In this document: positions 15,368-24,091 of the stretch, piece by piece
Layout: each line of letters starts with the position of its first letter
How positions within the stretch are numbered: the stretch's first letter is position 1
Assembly (NCBI GenBank): GCA_020523885.1
Contig: JAJAPY010000007.1
Location: 1 to 64,000, forward strand
Direction of reading: 5' to 3'
From: Candidatus Liberimonas magnetica
GTDB taxonomy: Bacteria > Elusimicrobiota > Endomicrobiia > Endomicrobiales > JAFGIL01
DNA length: 64,000 bases
Position numbers and translations under genes: made by a program
Notes under the pieces: model-generated
The model's input: the letters and a program-made list of their open reading frames with translations, nothing else
Databases searched by the model: none
Told to the model about the DNA's origin: nothing

Positions 15368-15397
15368 GTTAGTCCCCGAAAGGGGCTAACTTTTTTT
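15368..15397 (+). terminator. Hairpin with plus-strand T-tract at the end of the GGDEF gene
   Basis: GTTAG-CCCC and GGGG-CTAAC arms (15368-15390, one mismatch) close on a GAAA tetraloop and are followed on the plus strand by TTTTTTT. On the minus strand it overlaps the stop codon of the GGDEF/HD-GYP gene but lacks a T-tract, so it would act there mainly as a 3'-end stabilising hairpin. GNRA-capped, GC-rich stems of this kind are typical 3' ends. Confidence 0.55.
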
Positions 15398-17368
15398 GAC
15401 AACTTCAAGGAATGCGTCAACTACCTGCGGGTCGAATTTAGTACCTGAGTTATCTATTATGGTCTGGATAGCCTTTTTTTTCGAAAAGGCTTTTCTGTAA
15501 GGCCTGTTTGAGATCAAAGCCTGGAACGTATCTGCAAGGCAAATAACCCTTGCGCCCAGCGGGATTTTTTCTCCTTTAAGCCTCTGAGGATAGCCTTTGC
15601 CGTCCCATCGTTCATGATGGTGCATAATGTACGGAAGGATATAATGCAGAAGATGGATAGGCCTTATAATGTCGGCGCCTATCAAAGGGTGCTCCATTAT
15701 TTCTTCAAATTCTTTGCCTGTAAGTTTTGCTTTTTTTAATAGTATCTTTTCGCTTATGCCTACCTTGCCGAGGTCATGAAGTATGGCAGCCTGCCTTATA
15801 TGCATAACTTCTTCCTTAGGCATTCCGAGGCTCCTTGCTATTTCTGCAGCAAAATGAGCTGTGCGTTCAACATGCTCGCCTGTATAATGGTCTTTAAGTT
15901 CAATTGCTTTTGCAAAAGCAAAAACCGCTTCAATAAGCCCCTGGTTAGCCCTCTTGTGCAGGCGTTCTATCCTTGCTTTTAAGTAATTTACCCCGGTTTT
16001 TGTCCGGTTCCCAAGATGGATATTCTCTTCAGGGTTTTCCAGTTTCAGGTCCTCCGATGAAAATACCCTGTTGCCGCCGTACGCTTTTGCCTTATTCAGT
16101 ATTTTATCGCTGAGCTCCAGCATAGCCGAAGAATTTGCTATGTTGTCCTGAGGGTACGTAGAGACCGCGATGCTGAGCCTGAGTTTGATCAGGCTTTTTT
16201 TAGAACCGAAATATTCAAGGTTTATTAAATTTCTGACCCGCTGGGCCAGTGTTTTGGCAGATTTACACTCTGTATTAGGTAAAATAACGACAAATTCTTC
16301 TCCGCCGTATCGTATGACGGTGTCATATTTACGCACCAGTTTCTTCAGTTTTTGCGCAAATTGCCTGAGTACCATATCTCCGAAGCGATGGCCGTACAAG
16401 TCATTGATGCTTTTAAAATAATCCAGGTCGATCAGTAACATGGAAATAGGCATCTTTTTATGTTTCGCACGCGAAAATTCGGTTTCAAGGATTTTCCCAA
16501 GGAACCTGTGGTTATAGAGCCCTGTATGGGAATCTAAAACTACAAGGCGTTCAAGTTTTTTATTGGATTTTAATAAGGCCTTGTTCAAAGATATCAATTT
16601 CTTCTCATCTGCCTTGGCCCGGGTGATATCCCGTATCGCAGTTACTATTTTTTCCACCTTGCCGTGTACCGTTATGGGCACTTTTCTTGTTTCTGTATAT
16701 ATTTCCCGGTTGCGCAGGGTAACAATTTCTTCAGTGGTAAGCGTTTTGCCGGATCTAAATACTTTTTCATATTCTTCTGTTATTTTTTTTATGGGGAGAA
16801 ACGGGAATGCCTGAAATATAGTTTTTCCTACTATATCGGGGCTTATCCCTAACTCTGAATTCATTTTTTTAAATGCAGTATTTACCAGCAGTATCCGGCA
16901 TTTACGGTCAACTACATGTATCAGTTCCGGAAGGGAATCGATAGTTGTAATATAGTTCTGCTTTGAATCAATAAGTTCATTTTCGATCTGTTTTTGATAG
17001 CTTATGTTCGTGATGACGCCGAGTATGGCTGTTTCGTTATTGATTTTGATAAGTTTTGTGGTAATAATAGCGGAAATTATCTTTCCTGATTTTGTTTTTA
17101 GTTTATACTCATACGGTTCCACTTCTTTGCCTTTTAAATGTTCGGCATAAGCCTGTTTGGTCTTTCCGGTGAATTCCGGAGTGGTCAGTTTCAGAAAATC
17201 AAAAGATTTTGAATAAAATTCACGGCGTGTGTAGCCCATTATTTCTTCGCATTTTTTGTTGGCATAGACCACTTTGCCGCTGAAATTGATGAATATCATG
17301 TTAGGGGATTCTTCTGCAAGGACTTTAAAAAATTCTATATCTTTCTGAAAAGCAAAGTTAACAGTCAA
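15386..17368 (-). CDS. PAS-PAS-GGDEF-HD-GYP cyclic-di-GMP enzyme
   Basis: A 660-residue soluble signalling protein. Two PAS sensor domains (about 10-125 and 135-250) are followed by a diguanylate cyclase domain (about 280-435) and an HD-GYP phosphodiesterase (about 475-660). The cyclase site reads YGGEEFVVIL, and the RxxD product-inhibition site (RKYD) stands five residues before it, so it should be active and feedback-inhibited. The HD-GYP domain has HDLGKVG and HHERWDGKGYP intact. One protein may therefore make and destroy c-di-GMP. No transmembrane segment is seen, so the signal is probably cytoplasmic. Confidence 0.92.
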   Translation of the reverse strand: MTVNFAFQKDIEFFKVLAEESPNMIFINFSGKVVYANKKCEEIMGYTRREFYSKSFDFLKLTTPEFTGKTKQAYAEHLKGKEVEPYEYKLKTKSGKIISAIITTKLIKINNETAILGVITNISYQKQIENELIDSKQNYITTIDSLPELIHVVDRKCRILLVNTAFKKMNSELGISPDIVGKTIFQAFPFLPIKKITEEYEKVFRSGKTLTTEEIVTLRNREIYTETRKVPITVHGKVEKIVTAIRDITRAKADEKKLISLNKALLKSNKKLERLVVLDSHTGLYNHRFLGKILETEFSRAKHKKMPISMLLIDLDYFKSINDLYGHRFGDMVLRQFAQKLKKLVRKYDTVIRYGGEEFVVILPNTECKSAKTLAQRVRNLINLEYFGSKKSLIKLRLSIAVSTYPQDNIANSSAMLELSDKILNKAKAYGGNRVFSSEDLKLENPEENIHLGNRTKTGVNYLKARIERLHKRANQGLIEAVFAFAKAIELKDHYTGEHVERTAHFAAEIARSLGMPKEEVMHIRQAAILHDLGKVGISEKILLKKAKLTGKEFEEIMEHPLIGADIIRPIHLLHYILPYIMHHHERWDGKGYPQRLKGEKIPLGARVICLADTFQALISNRPYRKAFSKKKAIQTIIDNSGTKFDPQVVDAFLEVVKKS

Positions 17369-17543
17369 TTTATAATCCCTCCGAATTAAGATGTGATTAT
17401 GAAACAGAAACCGAAATGGTATGACCGCCCTATTATATCATCCTAAAATAAAATGGTCAAGGATTTTTATCAAAAATGTTGTTGAAAAAACCTTTCATGG
17501 CCATGATTAAAAGATTAGTTAATGGTGTTTCAATTATCCAAAA

Positions 17544-17591
17544 TTGACTATAAACTATTTTTTTGCTAAATTAGAACATCTGAAAGATGTT
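17544..17591 (+). promoter_or_regulatory. Promoter and dyad upstream of aspS
   Basis: TTGACT (17544-17549) and TAAATT (17567-17572), with TGC just before the -10, are 17 bases apart. A 7-bp dyad AACATCT-GAA-AGATGTT (17575-17591) covers the expected start site. It may be an operator or a 5' stabilising hairpin. A family B element separates it from the gene. Confidence 0.45.
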
Positions 17592-17592
17592 T

Positions 17593-17663
17593 GATCACAA
17601 TGATTCCAAAAACAGATTACAGTGATTACAAGGCTAATACAGAATAATCATTGCAATCAATTA
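17593..17663. repeat. Family B inverted-repeat element, copy 2
   Basis: GATCACAATGATTCC (17593-17607) and GATTACAGTGATTAC (17615-17629) form the left side. ATAATCATTGCAATCAATTA forms the right side (17644-17663). This copy is more degenerate than the other two. It lies in the aspS leader, just before the ribosome site. Confidence 0.6.
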
Positions 17664-17681
17664 TATAAAGGTGTGAATCTT

Positions 17682-19454
17682 ATGAAAAGAACTAATTATT
17701 GCGGCAGCTTAAGGCAGGGCGATATAGGGAAGGAAGTAACCCTTTGCGGCTGGGTACATTCAAGGCGCGACCATGGGGGAGTAATATTCATTGACCTGAG
17801 GGACAGGGAAGGCCTGGCGCAGATAGTTTTCCAGCCTGAAGAAAAAGAGATATTTGCTGCGGCAGAGAAAATAAGAAACGAATTTGTGCTTGCCGTAACA
17901 GGGCTTGTGCGCCAGCGGCCGGCAGGGACTGAAAACCCCAACATGCAGACAGGTCAGGTCGAAGTAGTTGTTGATGAGCTAGAAGTAATAAATAAAGCTC
18001 CTGCACTTCCGTTCGAGATATCGGATTATACAGAAACGTCGGAAGAAATGAGGCTTAAATACAGGTATTTGGATCTGAGGCGGCCTAATGTAGCTAAAAA
18101 CTTTATTTTGAGGCATAAGATACTTCAGGAAGTCCACCAGTATCTTTCAAAAGAGGGTTTCCTTGAAGTAGAAACACCGTTCTTGACAAAATCCACCCCT
18201 GAAGGCGCAAGGGACTTTCTTGTGCCTTCACGTTTAAACCCGGACCATTTTTTTGCCCTGCCCCAGTCACCCCAGCTTTTTAAACAGATACTTATGGTAG
18301 CGGGTTTTGACAAATATTTTCAGGTTGTGCGCTGTTTCAGGGATGAAGACTTAAGAGCCGACCGGCAGCCTGAGTTTACTCAGATAGATCTTGAGATGTC
18401 GTTTGTAGACGAAGAAGATGTGATGTCTGTAATCGAAGGGCTGGTTGCCGACATCTTTAAGAACGCATTGAATATCGAATTAAAAGTACCGTTCAGGCGC
18501 TTACCGTACTCCGAGGCGATGATGAGGTTCGGCTCTGACAAACCTGACCTCCGTTTCGGCATGGAGATAGCAGACCTTACTCAGGAACTAAAAGCCTGCG
18601 GATTCAAAGTTTTTTCAGGCGCCATAGAAAAAGGCGGAGTGGCCCGCGGTATTTGTGTTCCAGGAGGAGATAAGTTTTCCCGCTCTGAAATAGATGAACT
18701 TACAAAATTCGCAGCTATCTATGGGGCAAAAGGGCTTGCCTGGATGAAAGTTACGGACAAAGGCCCGGAGTCCAACATAGTCAAATTCTTTTCAGCCCCT
18801 GAACTTGAAGCTATACAGAAAAAACTGGGGGCAAAAGCCGGAGACCTGCTTTTATTCCTTGCTGATAATGAAAAAATCGTCGCAACCGGGCTCGGAGCCT
18901 TGAGGCTAAAACTCGGGAATACCCTGAAACTTATACCAAAAGAAGAGTTCAATTTTCTCTGGGTAGTGGATTTTCCGCTTTTTGAATGGGATAGTGAAGA
19001 AAAACGCTGGAATGCTATGCACCACCCGTTTACTTCGCCGAAAGAAGAGGATATCCATCTTTTAAGCGAACAGTCAAAGGCAGGGGCCATGCGGGCAAGG
19101 GCTTACGACATCGTTTTAAACGGTGTAGAGCTGGGCGGCGGTTCGATAAGGATACATAAAGAAGAAGTCCAGGAAAAACTCTTTAGTATGTTAAATATAA
19201 GCCAGGAAGAAGCAAAGGAAAAATTCGGTTTTCTTCTTGAAGCTCTTTCTTTCGGCGCGCCCCCGCACGGAGGCATAGCCCTCGGTTTTGACCGTTTATG
19301 CGCTCTGCTCCTGGGAGAAGAATCTATCCGTGAAGTCATAGCTTTTCCGAAAACCCAGAAAGGCATCTGCCCGCTTTCCGAAGCTCCTGGAGTAGTCGCA
19401 GAAAAACAACTAAAAGAACTTAACATCAAAAGCACTGTAATCAAACCTGCCTAA
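17682..19454 (+). CDS. aspS: Aspartyl-tRNA synthetase, probably non-discriminating
   Basis: A 590-residue bacterial-type AspRS. It has an N-terminal OB-fold anticodon domain (about 1-105), a class II catalytic core with motif 2 (FRDEDLRADRQPEFTQID near residue 217) and motif 3 (GIALGFDRL near 530), and the GAD insertion (about 290-410). The anticodon loop region reads RRDHGG with His31. I recall His31 from non-discriminating enzymes, where discriminating ones have Leu. With GatCAB encoded at 38-42 kb, the enzyme probably charges both tRNA-Asp and tRNA-Asn. The ATG at 17682 follows AAAGGTG; the open frame upstream has no family similarity. Confidence 0.95.
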   Translation: MKRTNYCGSLRQGDIGKEVTLCGWVHSRRDHGGVIFIDLRDREGLAQIVFQPEEKEIFAAAEKIRNEFVLAVTGLVRQRPAGTENPNMQTGQVEVVVDELEVINKAPALPFEISDYTETSEEMRLKYRYLDLRRPNVAKNFILRHKILQEVHQYLSKEGFLEVETPFLTKSTPEGARDFLVPSRLNPDHFFALPQSPQLFKQILMVAGFDKYFQVVRCFRDEDLRADRQPEFTQIDLEMSFVDEEDVMSVIEGLVADIFKNALNIELKVPFRRLPYSEAMMRFGSDKPDLRFGMEIADLTQELKACGFKVFSGAIEKGGVARGICVPGGDKFSRSEIDELTKFAAIYGAKGLAWMKVTDKGPESNIVKFFSAPELEAIQKKLGAKAGDLLLFLADNEKIVATGLGALRLKLGNTLKLIPKEEFNFLWVVDFPLFEWDSEEKRWNAMHHPFTSPKEEDIHLLSEQSKAGAMRARAYDIVLNGVELGGGSIRIHKEEVQEKLFSMLNISQEEAKEKFGFLLEALSFGAPPHGGIALGFDRLCALLLGEESIREVIAFPKTQKGICPLSEAPGVVAEKQLKELNIKSTVIKPA

Positions 19455-19499
19455 AATATATTTGATTTTTCCAGTAATTTAAAAGGAGGAAAGAAATTT

Positions 19500-19895
19500 A
19501 TGAAAAAAGTATATATCGTAGATGACGATAGGGACATTGTTGATTCAATTTCGATAGTGCTGAAAAGTTCGGGTTATGAAGTCAAGGCTCAGTATGATGA
19601 AGAAAACCTGATAAAAAATGTTGAATCGTTCGGGCCTGATCTTATTATATTGGATGTCATATTCCCTGAAAGCGACAGCGCAGGGTTTGATATGGCAAGG
19701 CAGTTAAAAGACAGTAAGTCAACAAAAAATATCCCGATACTGATGCTTTCTGCGATAAATGAAAAAGGCAATTACGGCTTCACTTTTTCAAATAGAGACA
19801 GGGATAATTCCTACCTCCCCGTAGAAGAATTTATTGAAAAACCTATAATGCCGGGCGACCTTATAAAAAAGGTAAAAGAACTCATAAAAAAATAA
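19500..19895 (+). CDS. Response regulator, partner of the Rossmann kinase
   Basis: A 131-residue single-domain receiver. Acid pocket DDD at about residues 7-9, phospho-acceptor Asp in LIILDVIFPESDSAG near 53, switch residue in LMLSAINE and Lys in FIEKPIMP near 115. The insert FSNRDRDNSYLPVEEF is unlike ordinary CheY proteins; I recall similar inserts in receivers next to hydrogenase-type genes of anaerobes. A strong ribosome site AAGGAGG precedes it. The histidine kinase gene follows after 26 bases, so the two are a cognate pair. Confidence 0.85.
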   Translation: MKKVYIVDDDRDIVDSISIVLKSSGYEVKAQYDEENLIKNVESFGPDLIILDVIFPESDSAGFDMARQLKDSKSTKNIPILMLSAINEKGNYGFTFSNRDRDNSYLPVEEFIEKPIMPGDLIKKVKELIKK

Positions 19896-19921
19896 TCTTT
19901 CAAAAACCATAAAAGAAAAAC

Positions 19922-21115
19922 ATGAATAAGTCGATAGCAAGCATTTCTTTAGTAGGTGCCGGCAAAGGCGGCAAAGCTTTGCTGATGGATCTGGTAAAGA
20001 TTCCAGGAATCAGGATCAAATATGTTTATGATGTCGCTTCCGATGCGGAAGGGATGGTCTTTGCAAGAAAGCAGAAAATAAAGACATTTACAGGCAGGAA
20101 CTTGAATAAGATACTTTCAGACCCGGAGCTTGACCTGATCCTTGAGGTAACAGGCAAACAGGATGTCTACAATTATTTAATCAAGAACAAGCTCCCTTCT
20201 GTGAACATATTGAGTTCTTCGGCAAGTAAAATAATATTTTACTTTATCGACGCTCAGCAGCATATTACAAACGAGCTCGAAGACTATAAATTGACCCTCG
20301 AGCACAGGATCCTAGAAAGAACGGAAGAGATAAAACGTGCCAACCTGGAACTTGAAAAAAAGGTTTATGAGTTCGAGAAACTGAACGAAAAACTCCAGCA
20401 GATCAACGATGCAAAAACAAAGTACCTCCTTCAGGCGACACATCAGCTTAAAGCACCGTTTGCGGCAATACAGAGTTATATTGAAGTGCTTTTAAACGGA
20501 TATGCAGGCAATATACCAGAGATGGCTTTAAGCATCCTCAACAAGGTAAAGGTAAGGTGCGATCTGCTGTCAACATCTATCAAGAATATGCTTGAATTGG
20601 CAAACCTTAATTCATGCGTGATCGAAAATGTTAAGATGAAGACCGTCAAGCTTGATAAAATAGTGTCGGTTGTTGTGGAATCTTTTGCCGCTATGGCAGG
20701 GCAGAAAAAAGTAGCTATAGAAATAAAAAATGAAACAAAGTATGATTCCGTCCTTGGGAACCAGGAGCAGATAAAAATAATGGTAGCTAATATTATTGAA
20801 AATGCGATAGTCTATTCTTTTGAAAATACCGTAATTAATGTGGCTCTGCAGGATTATAAGAATAATAAGGTAGCCCTGATAATAGCGGATCACGGGATAG
20901 GTATCCCGGAAGAGAATGTAGACAAGATCTTTTTAGAGTATTTCAGGTCGAACAATGCGGTAAAAAACCATGAGAACGGAACGGGCCTGGGCCTTTCAAT
21001 AGTTAAACGTATCGCGGACATACATGATGCGGAAATAGAGGTTAAAAGCACGGTCGGTTCGGGCACGGAAATAAAAGTTATTTTCAATAGATTAAAAAAA
21101 GGCAGCGGCAGGTAA
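19922..21115 (+). CDS. Histidine kinase with N-terminal Rossmann domain
   Basis: A 397-residue soluble sensor kinase. Residues about 5-110 look like a dinucleotide-binding fold: strand, then GAGKGG at 12-17, then VKIPGIRIKYVYDVASDAEG and a PELDLILEVTG strand, as in oxidoreductases of the GFO/IDH/MocA or homoserine dehydrogenase type. A coiled coil (about 115-165) leads to the H-box ATHQLKAPFAAIQ with His174. N, G1 and G2 boxes are complete (NIIENAIVYS; DHGIGIPEENV; GTGLGLSIVKR). There is no transmembrane segment. The layout suggests a kinase that senses NAD(P)(H) state or a nucleotide-linked ligand; this is inference. Confidence 0.82.
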   Translation: MNKSIASISLVGAGKGGKALLMDLVKIPGIRIKYVYDVASDAEGMVFARKQKIKTFTGRNLNKILSDPELDLILEVTGKQDVYNYLIKNKLPSVNILSSSASKIIFYFIDAQQHITNELEDYKLTLEHRILERTEEIKRANLELEKKVYEFEKLNEKLQQINDAKTKYLLQATHQLKAPFAAIQSYIEVLLNGYAGNIPEMALSILNKVKVRCDLLSTSIKNMLELANLNSCVIENVKMKTVKLDKIVSVVVESFAAMAGQKKVAIEIKNETKYDSVLGNQEQIKIMVANIIENAIVYSFENTVINVALQDYKNNKVALIIADHGIGIPEENVDKIFLEYFRSNNAVKNHENGTGLGLSIVKRIADIHDAEIEVKSTVGSGTEIKVIFNRLKKGSGR

Positions 21116-21136
21116 CATGCCTCCGGAGAATTGAGA

Positions 21137-23053
21137 ATGGATAATTTTGTAAGAGCATCATCGCTTATGCAGCCTAATGATGAATATCTTTTTAAGGAAG
21201 GAAGCCATTTCAGGCTTTATAATATACTCGGCGCGCACTTAATTGAAGTTGACGGAATGAAAGGCGTGCAATTTGCAGTCTGGGCCCCGAATGCGGAAAA
21301 GATCACAGTTATCGGAGATTTTAACTTCTGGGATAAGGAAGCCCATCCTTTAAAAGCGCGCTGGGATGGTTCGGGGATATGGGAAGGTTTTATACCTGGC
21401 CTGGCGCAGGGCAGTATCTATAAATATTTTATAACTTCCCGTTTTAATAACTACAAGGTTGAAAAAGCCGATCCTCTGGCGTTCCATTACGAAACACCGC
21501 AGAAAACCGGCTCTATCGTATGGGGCCTGGATTATAAGTGGAATGATGCTGAATGGATGAAAGACAGGTTTAAAAAAAATAAATTTGCTTCTCCTTATGC
21601 TGTTTATGAAGTGCACCTTGGCTCATGGCGCAGGGTTCCGGAACAGGGGAACAGGCCGCTCAATTACAGGGAGACTGCCCACGAGCTTGCAGACTACTGT
21701 AAAGACATAGGTTTTACTCATGTGGAGTTCTTGCCTGTTATGGAGCATCCTTTTTACGGGTCCTGGGGTTATCAGACACTCGGGTACTTTGCCCCGACAA
21801 GCAGGTTCGGGACACCGCAGGACTTTATGTATTTAGTCGACTATATGCATCAAAACGGGATAGGCGTTATACTTGACTGGGTGCCCTCCCACTTTCCTTG
21901 CGACCAGTACGGGCTTTCATTTTTTGACGGGACGAACCTCTACGAGCATGAAGATATGAGAAAGGGTTTTCATCCTGACTGGAAAAGCAGCATATTTAAT
22001 TATGACAGGAATGAAGTAAAAAATTTTCTTTTGTCAAGCGCGTTGTTCTGGCTGGATAAATACCATGTTGACGGTATAAGGGTCGATGCTGTAGCTTCCA
22101 TGCTTTATCTTGATTATTCAAGGAAAGAAGGGGAATGGATGCCGAATAAGTATGGAGGCAGGGAAAATATAGAGGCCATAGAGTTTTTAAAACGCTTTAA
22201 CCATGTCGTTTTTGAAAATTACCCGGATGTGCAGACGATAGCCGAAGAGTCAACTGCCTGGCCCATGGTTTCAAAGCCTACCTATATGGGGGGCCTGGGT
22301 TTCGGCATGAAGTGGAATATGGGCTGGATGAACGATATGCTTAAATATTTTTCGGTTGACCCGCTGTTCAGGAAATATCATCAGGGGCAGATAACTTTCA
22401 GTTTTCTTTATGCTTTCGCGGAAAATTTCGTGCTGCCGTTCTCTCACGATGAAGTCTGCCAGGGAAAAGGCTCCCTGGTAGGCAAGATGCCGGGCGATGA
22501 ATGGCAGAGGTTTGCGAACTTAAGGGCCTTATTAGGGTACATGTACGGCCATCCTGGCAAGAAGCTTCTTTTTATGGGGTGTGAGTTCGGCCAGGTAAGG
22601 GAGTGGAACCATGACGAAAGTCTTGAGTGGCATGTACTTGGCTTTCATTTTCATAAAGGCATTCAGGATTGGGTTAGGGACTTGAACAAAATGTATAACT
22701 CAGAACCTGCGCTTTATGAGTTCGATTCTTCGTGGGAAGGTTTTGAATGGGTAGATTTCAGTGACAATGACCAAAGCATAATAAGCTTCATAAGAAAATC
22801 AAAAGACAGTAAAAGTATTGTGCTCTGCGTATATAACTTTACACCTGTATTAAGACAAAACTATCGTGTAGGCGTTCCCAGGGGAGGTTTCTGGAAAGAA
22901 ATGCTTAACAGCGACGCTTATAAATATTGCGGCGAACAAAGAGGTAACCTGGGCGGTTTTTATGCAGACTGGTGGCATGCACACGGCAGGCAGTTTTCTT
23001 TAAACCTTACTATTCCGCCCCTCGGCGCAGTGTTCATGAAGAGCGAAATTTAA
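21137..23053 (+). CDS. glgB: 1,4-alpha-glucan branching enzyme
   Basis: A 638-residue family GH13 enzyme that makes alpha-1,6 branches in glycogen. The N-terminal CBM48 beta sandwich (about 20-125) has FAVWAPNAEKITVIGDFN. The catalytic barrel contains DWVPSHFP, the nucleophile region GIRVDAVASML, the acid/base region TIAEEST and FSHDEV with the transition-state Asp. A C-terminal beta domain follows. The ATG at 21137 follows GGAG; a TTG two codons earlier is less likely. It lies 21 bases after the kinase gene, so transcription may be shared. The length is a little shorter than E. coli GlgB, which has an extra N-terminal domain. Confidence 0.95.
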   Translation: MDNFVRASSLMQPNDEYLFKEGSHFRLYNILGAHLIEVDGMKGVQFAVWAPNAEKITVIGDFNFWDKEAHPLKARWDGSGIWEGFIPGLAQGSIYKYFITSRFNNYKVEKADPLAFHYETPQKTGSIVWGLDYKWNDAEWMKDRFKKNKFASPYAVYEVHLGSWRRVPEQGNRPLNYRETAHELADYCKDIGFTHVEFLPVMEHPFYGSWGYQTLGYFAPTSRFGTPQDFMYLVDYMHQNGIGVILDWVPSHFPCDQYGLSFFDGTNLYEHEDMRKGFHPDWKSSIFNYDRNEVKNFLLSSALFWLDKYHVDGIRVDAVASMLYLDYSRKEGEWMPNKYGGRENIEAIEFLKRFNHVVFENYPDVQTIAEESTAWPMVSKPTYMGGLGFGMKWNMGWMNDMLKYFSVDPLFRKYHQGQITFSFLYAFAENFVLPFSHDEVCQGKGSLVGKMPGDEWQRFANLRALLGYMYGHPGKKLLFMGCEFGQVREWNHDESLEWHVLGFHFHKGIQDWVRDLNKMYNSEPALYEFDSSWEGFEWVDFSDNDQSIISFIRKSKDSKSIVLCVYNFTPVLRQNYRVGVPRGGFWKEMLNSDAYKYCGEQRGNLGGFYADWWHAHGRQFSLNLTIPPLGAVFMKSEI

Positions 23054-23069
23054 GGGCTGTCAGCTGGAC

Positions 23070-23111
23070 ATCTACGTAAATCTTGACAAGGTTTTGTCAA
23101 ATATGTAGATT
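23070..23111 (+). promoter_or_regulatory. Promoter inside a nested inverted repeat
   Basis: TTGACA (23083-23088) and TAGATT (23106-23111) are 17 bases apart. The -35 box lies in the left arm of TTGACAA-GGTT-TTGTCAA (23083-23100). An outer pair ATCTAC/GTAGAT (23070-23075 and 23105-23110) overlaps the -10. A protein binding this dyad would block the promoter, so it is a good operator candidate for the CsgG-like gene. Confidence 0.5.
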
Positions 23112-23165
23112 ATTATCGTTAATAAGACGTTGTCTCTAAATAAAAAACTTAAGGAGGAGGTTCGT

Positions 23166-23795
23166 ATGCTCAAAAAAATCTTTATTCTGGCGATGGTTGC
23201 GGGTTGTTTGGCTGTTGATTCATATTCTAAGGATATCCCCTTTGAGGAAAGGACTATAGCGGCTGTAATGCCTTTTTCGTATCACGTGGATGAGTACCCT
23301 CAATATGAAAAAAGCGTCAGCGGGATCGCAGATGCCCTGGCTGTCGACCTTTTGAAAACGAATAAGGTCAGGCTTCTTGAACGCACGCGCATAGACGACG
23401 TTTTAAAAGAGGTAGCGTTAGGACAGTCAGGAGTTATAGACAACGCAAAGGCGATTCAGGCCGGGAAGCAGCTCGGCGCCCAGCAGGTTATCCTCGGCTC
23501 GATAATTGCCCTTTCGATCAGGGAAGAAGGCCGCAGCGTCAAGATAGCGGAAAAAACAACAAGATGGGTAGAGATCCAGGCAGAGGTGCGCCTCGTAGAT
23601 GTTGAAACCGGGGAACTGCTCGCGACAGGAAAAGCCACCAACAAAGTATCGAGCGCCGAGAAACACGCTTTCGGCGGAAAGATCGGGAAACTTGCGACCC
23701 CGGAATCCCTTGTTCAACAGGCCTTAGAGGGGCTGGGTGAAAAACTTGCAAAAGACCTGGCAAAAAGCATAAGGCCTGTCACTAAGAAAAAATAA
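23166..23795 (+). CDS. CsgG-family exported protein
   Basis: A 209-residue protein with an N-terminal signal (about 1-22; the Cys in VAGCLAVD may be a lipobox). The mature part matches the CsgG/LpoB-like fold: RTIAAVMPFSYH, GIADALAVDLLKT, RLLERTRIDDVLKE, AGKQLGAQQVILGSI and LVDVETGELLATG. CsgG proper forms an outer-membrane curli secretion pore, but shorter relatives are periplasmic lipoproteins of unknown role. The ATG at 23166 follows AAGGAGGAGG. It has its own promoter with a dyad upstream and a terminator downstream, so it is monocistronic. Confidence 0.82.
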   Translation: MLKKIFILAMVAGCLAVDSYSKDIPFEERTIAAVMPFSYHVDEYPQYEKSVSGIADALAVDLLKTNKVRLLERTRIDDVLKEVALGQSGVIDNAKAIQAGKQLGAQQVILGSIIALSIREEGRSVKIAEKTTRWVEIQAEVRLVDVETGELLATGKATNKVSSAEKHAFGGKIGKLATPESLVQQALEGLGEKLAKDLAKSIRPVTKKK

Positions 23796-23832
23796 TAAAT
23801 ACAAAAAAGAAATTAAAAAATATATTTTAAAA

Positions 23833-23859
23833 AGCCACATTCAAAAAATGTGGTTTTTT
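23833..23859 (+). terminator. Rho-independent terminator of the CsgG-like gene
   Basis: CCACATT (23835-23841) and AATGTGG (23847-23853) form a 7-bp stem followed by TTTTTTA. It lies 40 bases after the stop codon. Confidence 0.85.
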
Positions 23860-23863
23860 ATTT

Positions 23864-23986
23864 ATGAGTCCGGTCTAAAAGGTGCCATTCCCAGGAAAAT
23901 GGGAATCCAGTAAGGCAGTGTCCTGCGAATGATTAGATTCCTGCTTTCGCAGGAATGACAAAATCAGGTTTTTAAAGTGGGCTCAT
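23864..23986. repeat. Family D composite hairpin element, copy 1
   Basis: Two hairpins stand side by side: CATTCCC/GGGAAT (23886-23906) and GATTCCTGC-TTTC-GCAGGAATG (23936-23957). The flanks ATGAGTCC (23864-23871) and GGGCTCAT (23979-23986) are inverted with one mismatch. It shares the second hairpin and the following GACAAAA and GGTTTTT with copy 2 at 56.2 kb. The CATTCC/GGAATG hairpin type is common as REP-like dispersed repeats in many genomes. Confidence 0.7.
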
Positions 23987-24091
23987 TTAAGTATTAAGTA
24001 GCAATAATTTGAAAATAATAACAAAATTTAGTATATTACACTTCAACATTTAAGACATATCGTCTAATTTATGTAACAAGGGAGAAAGTAT

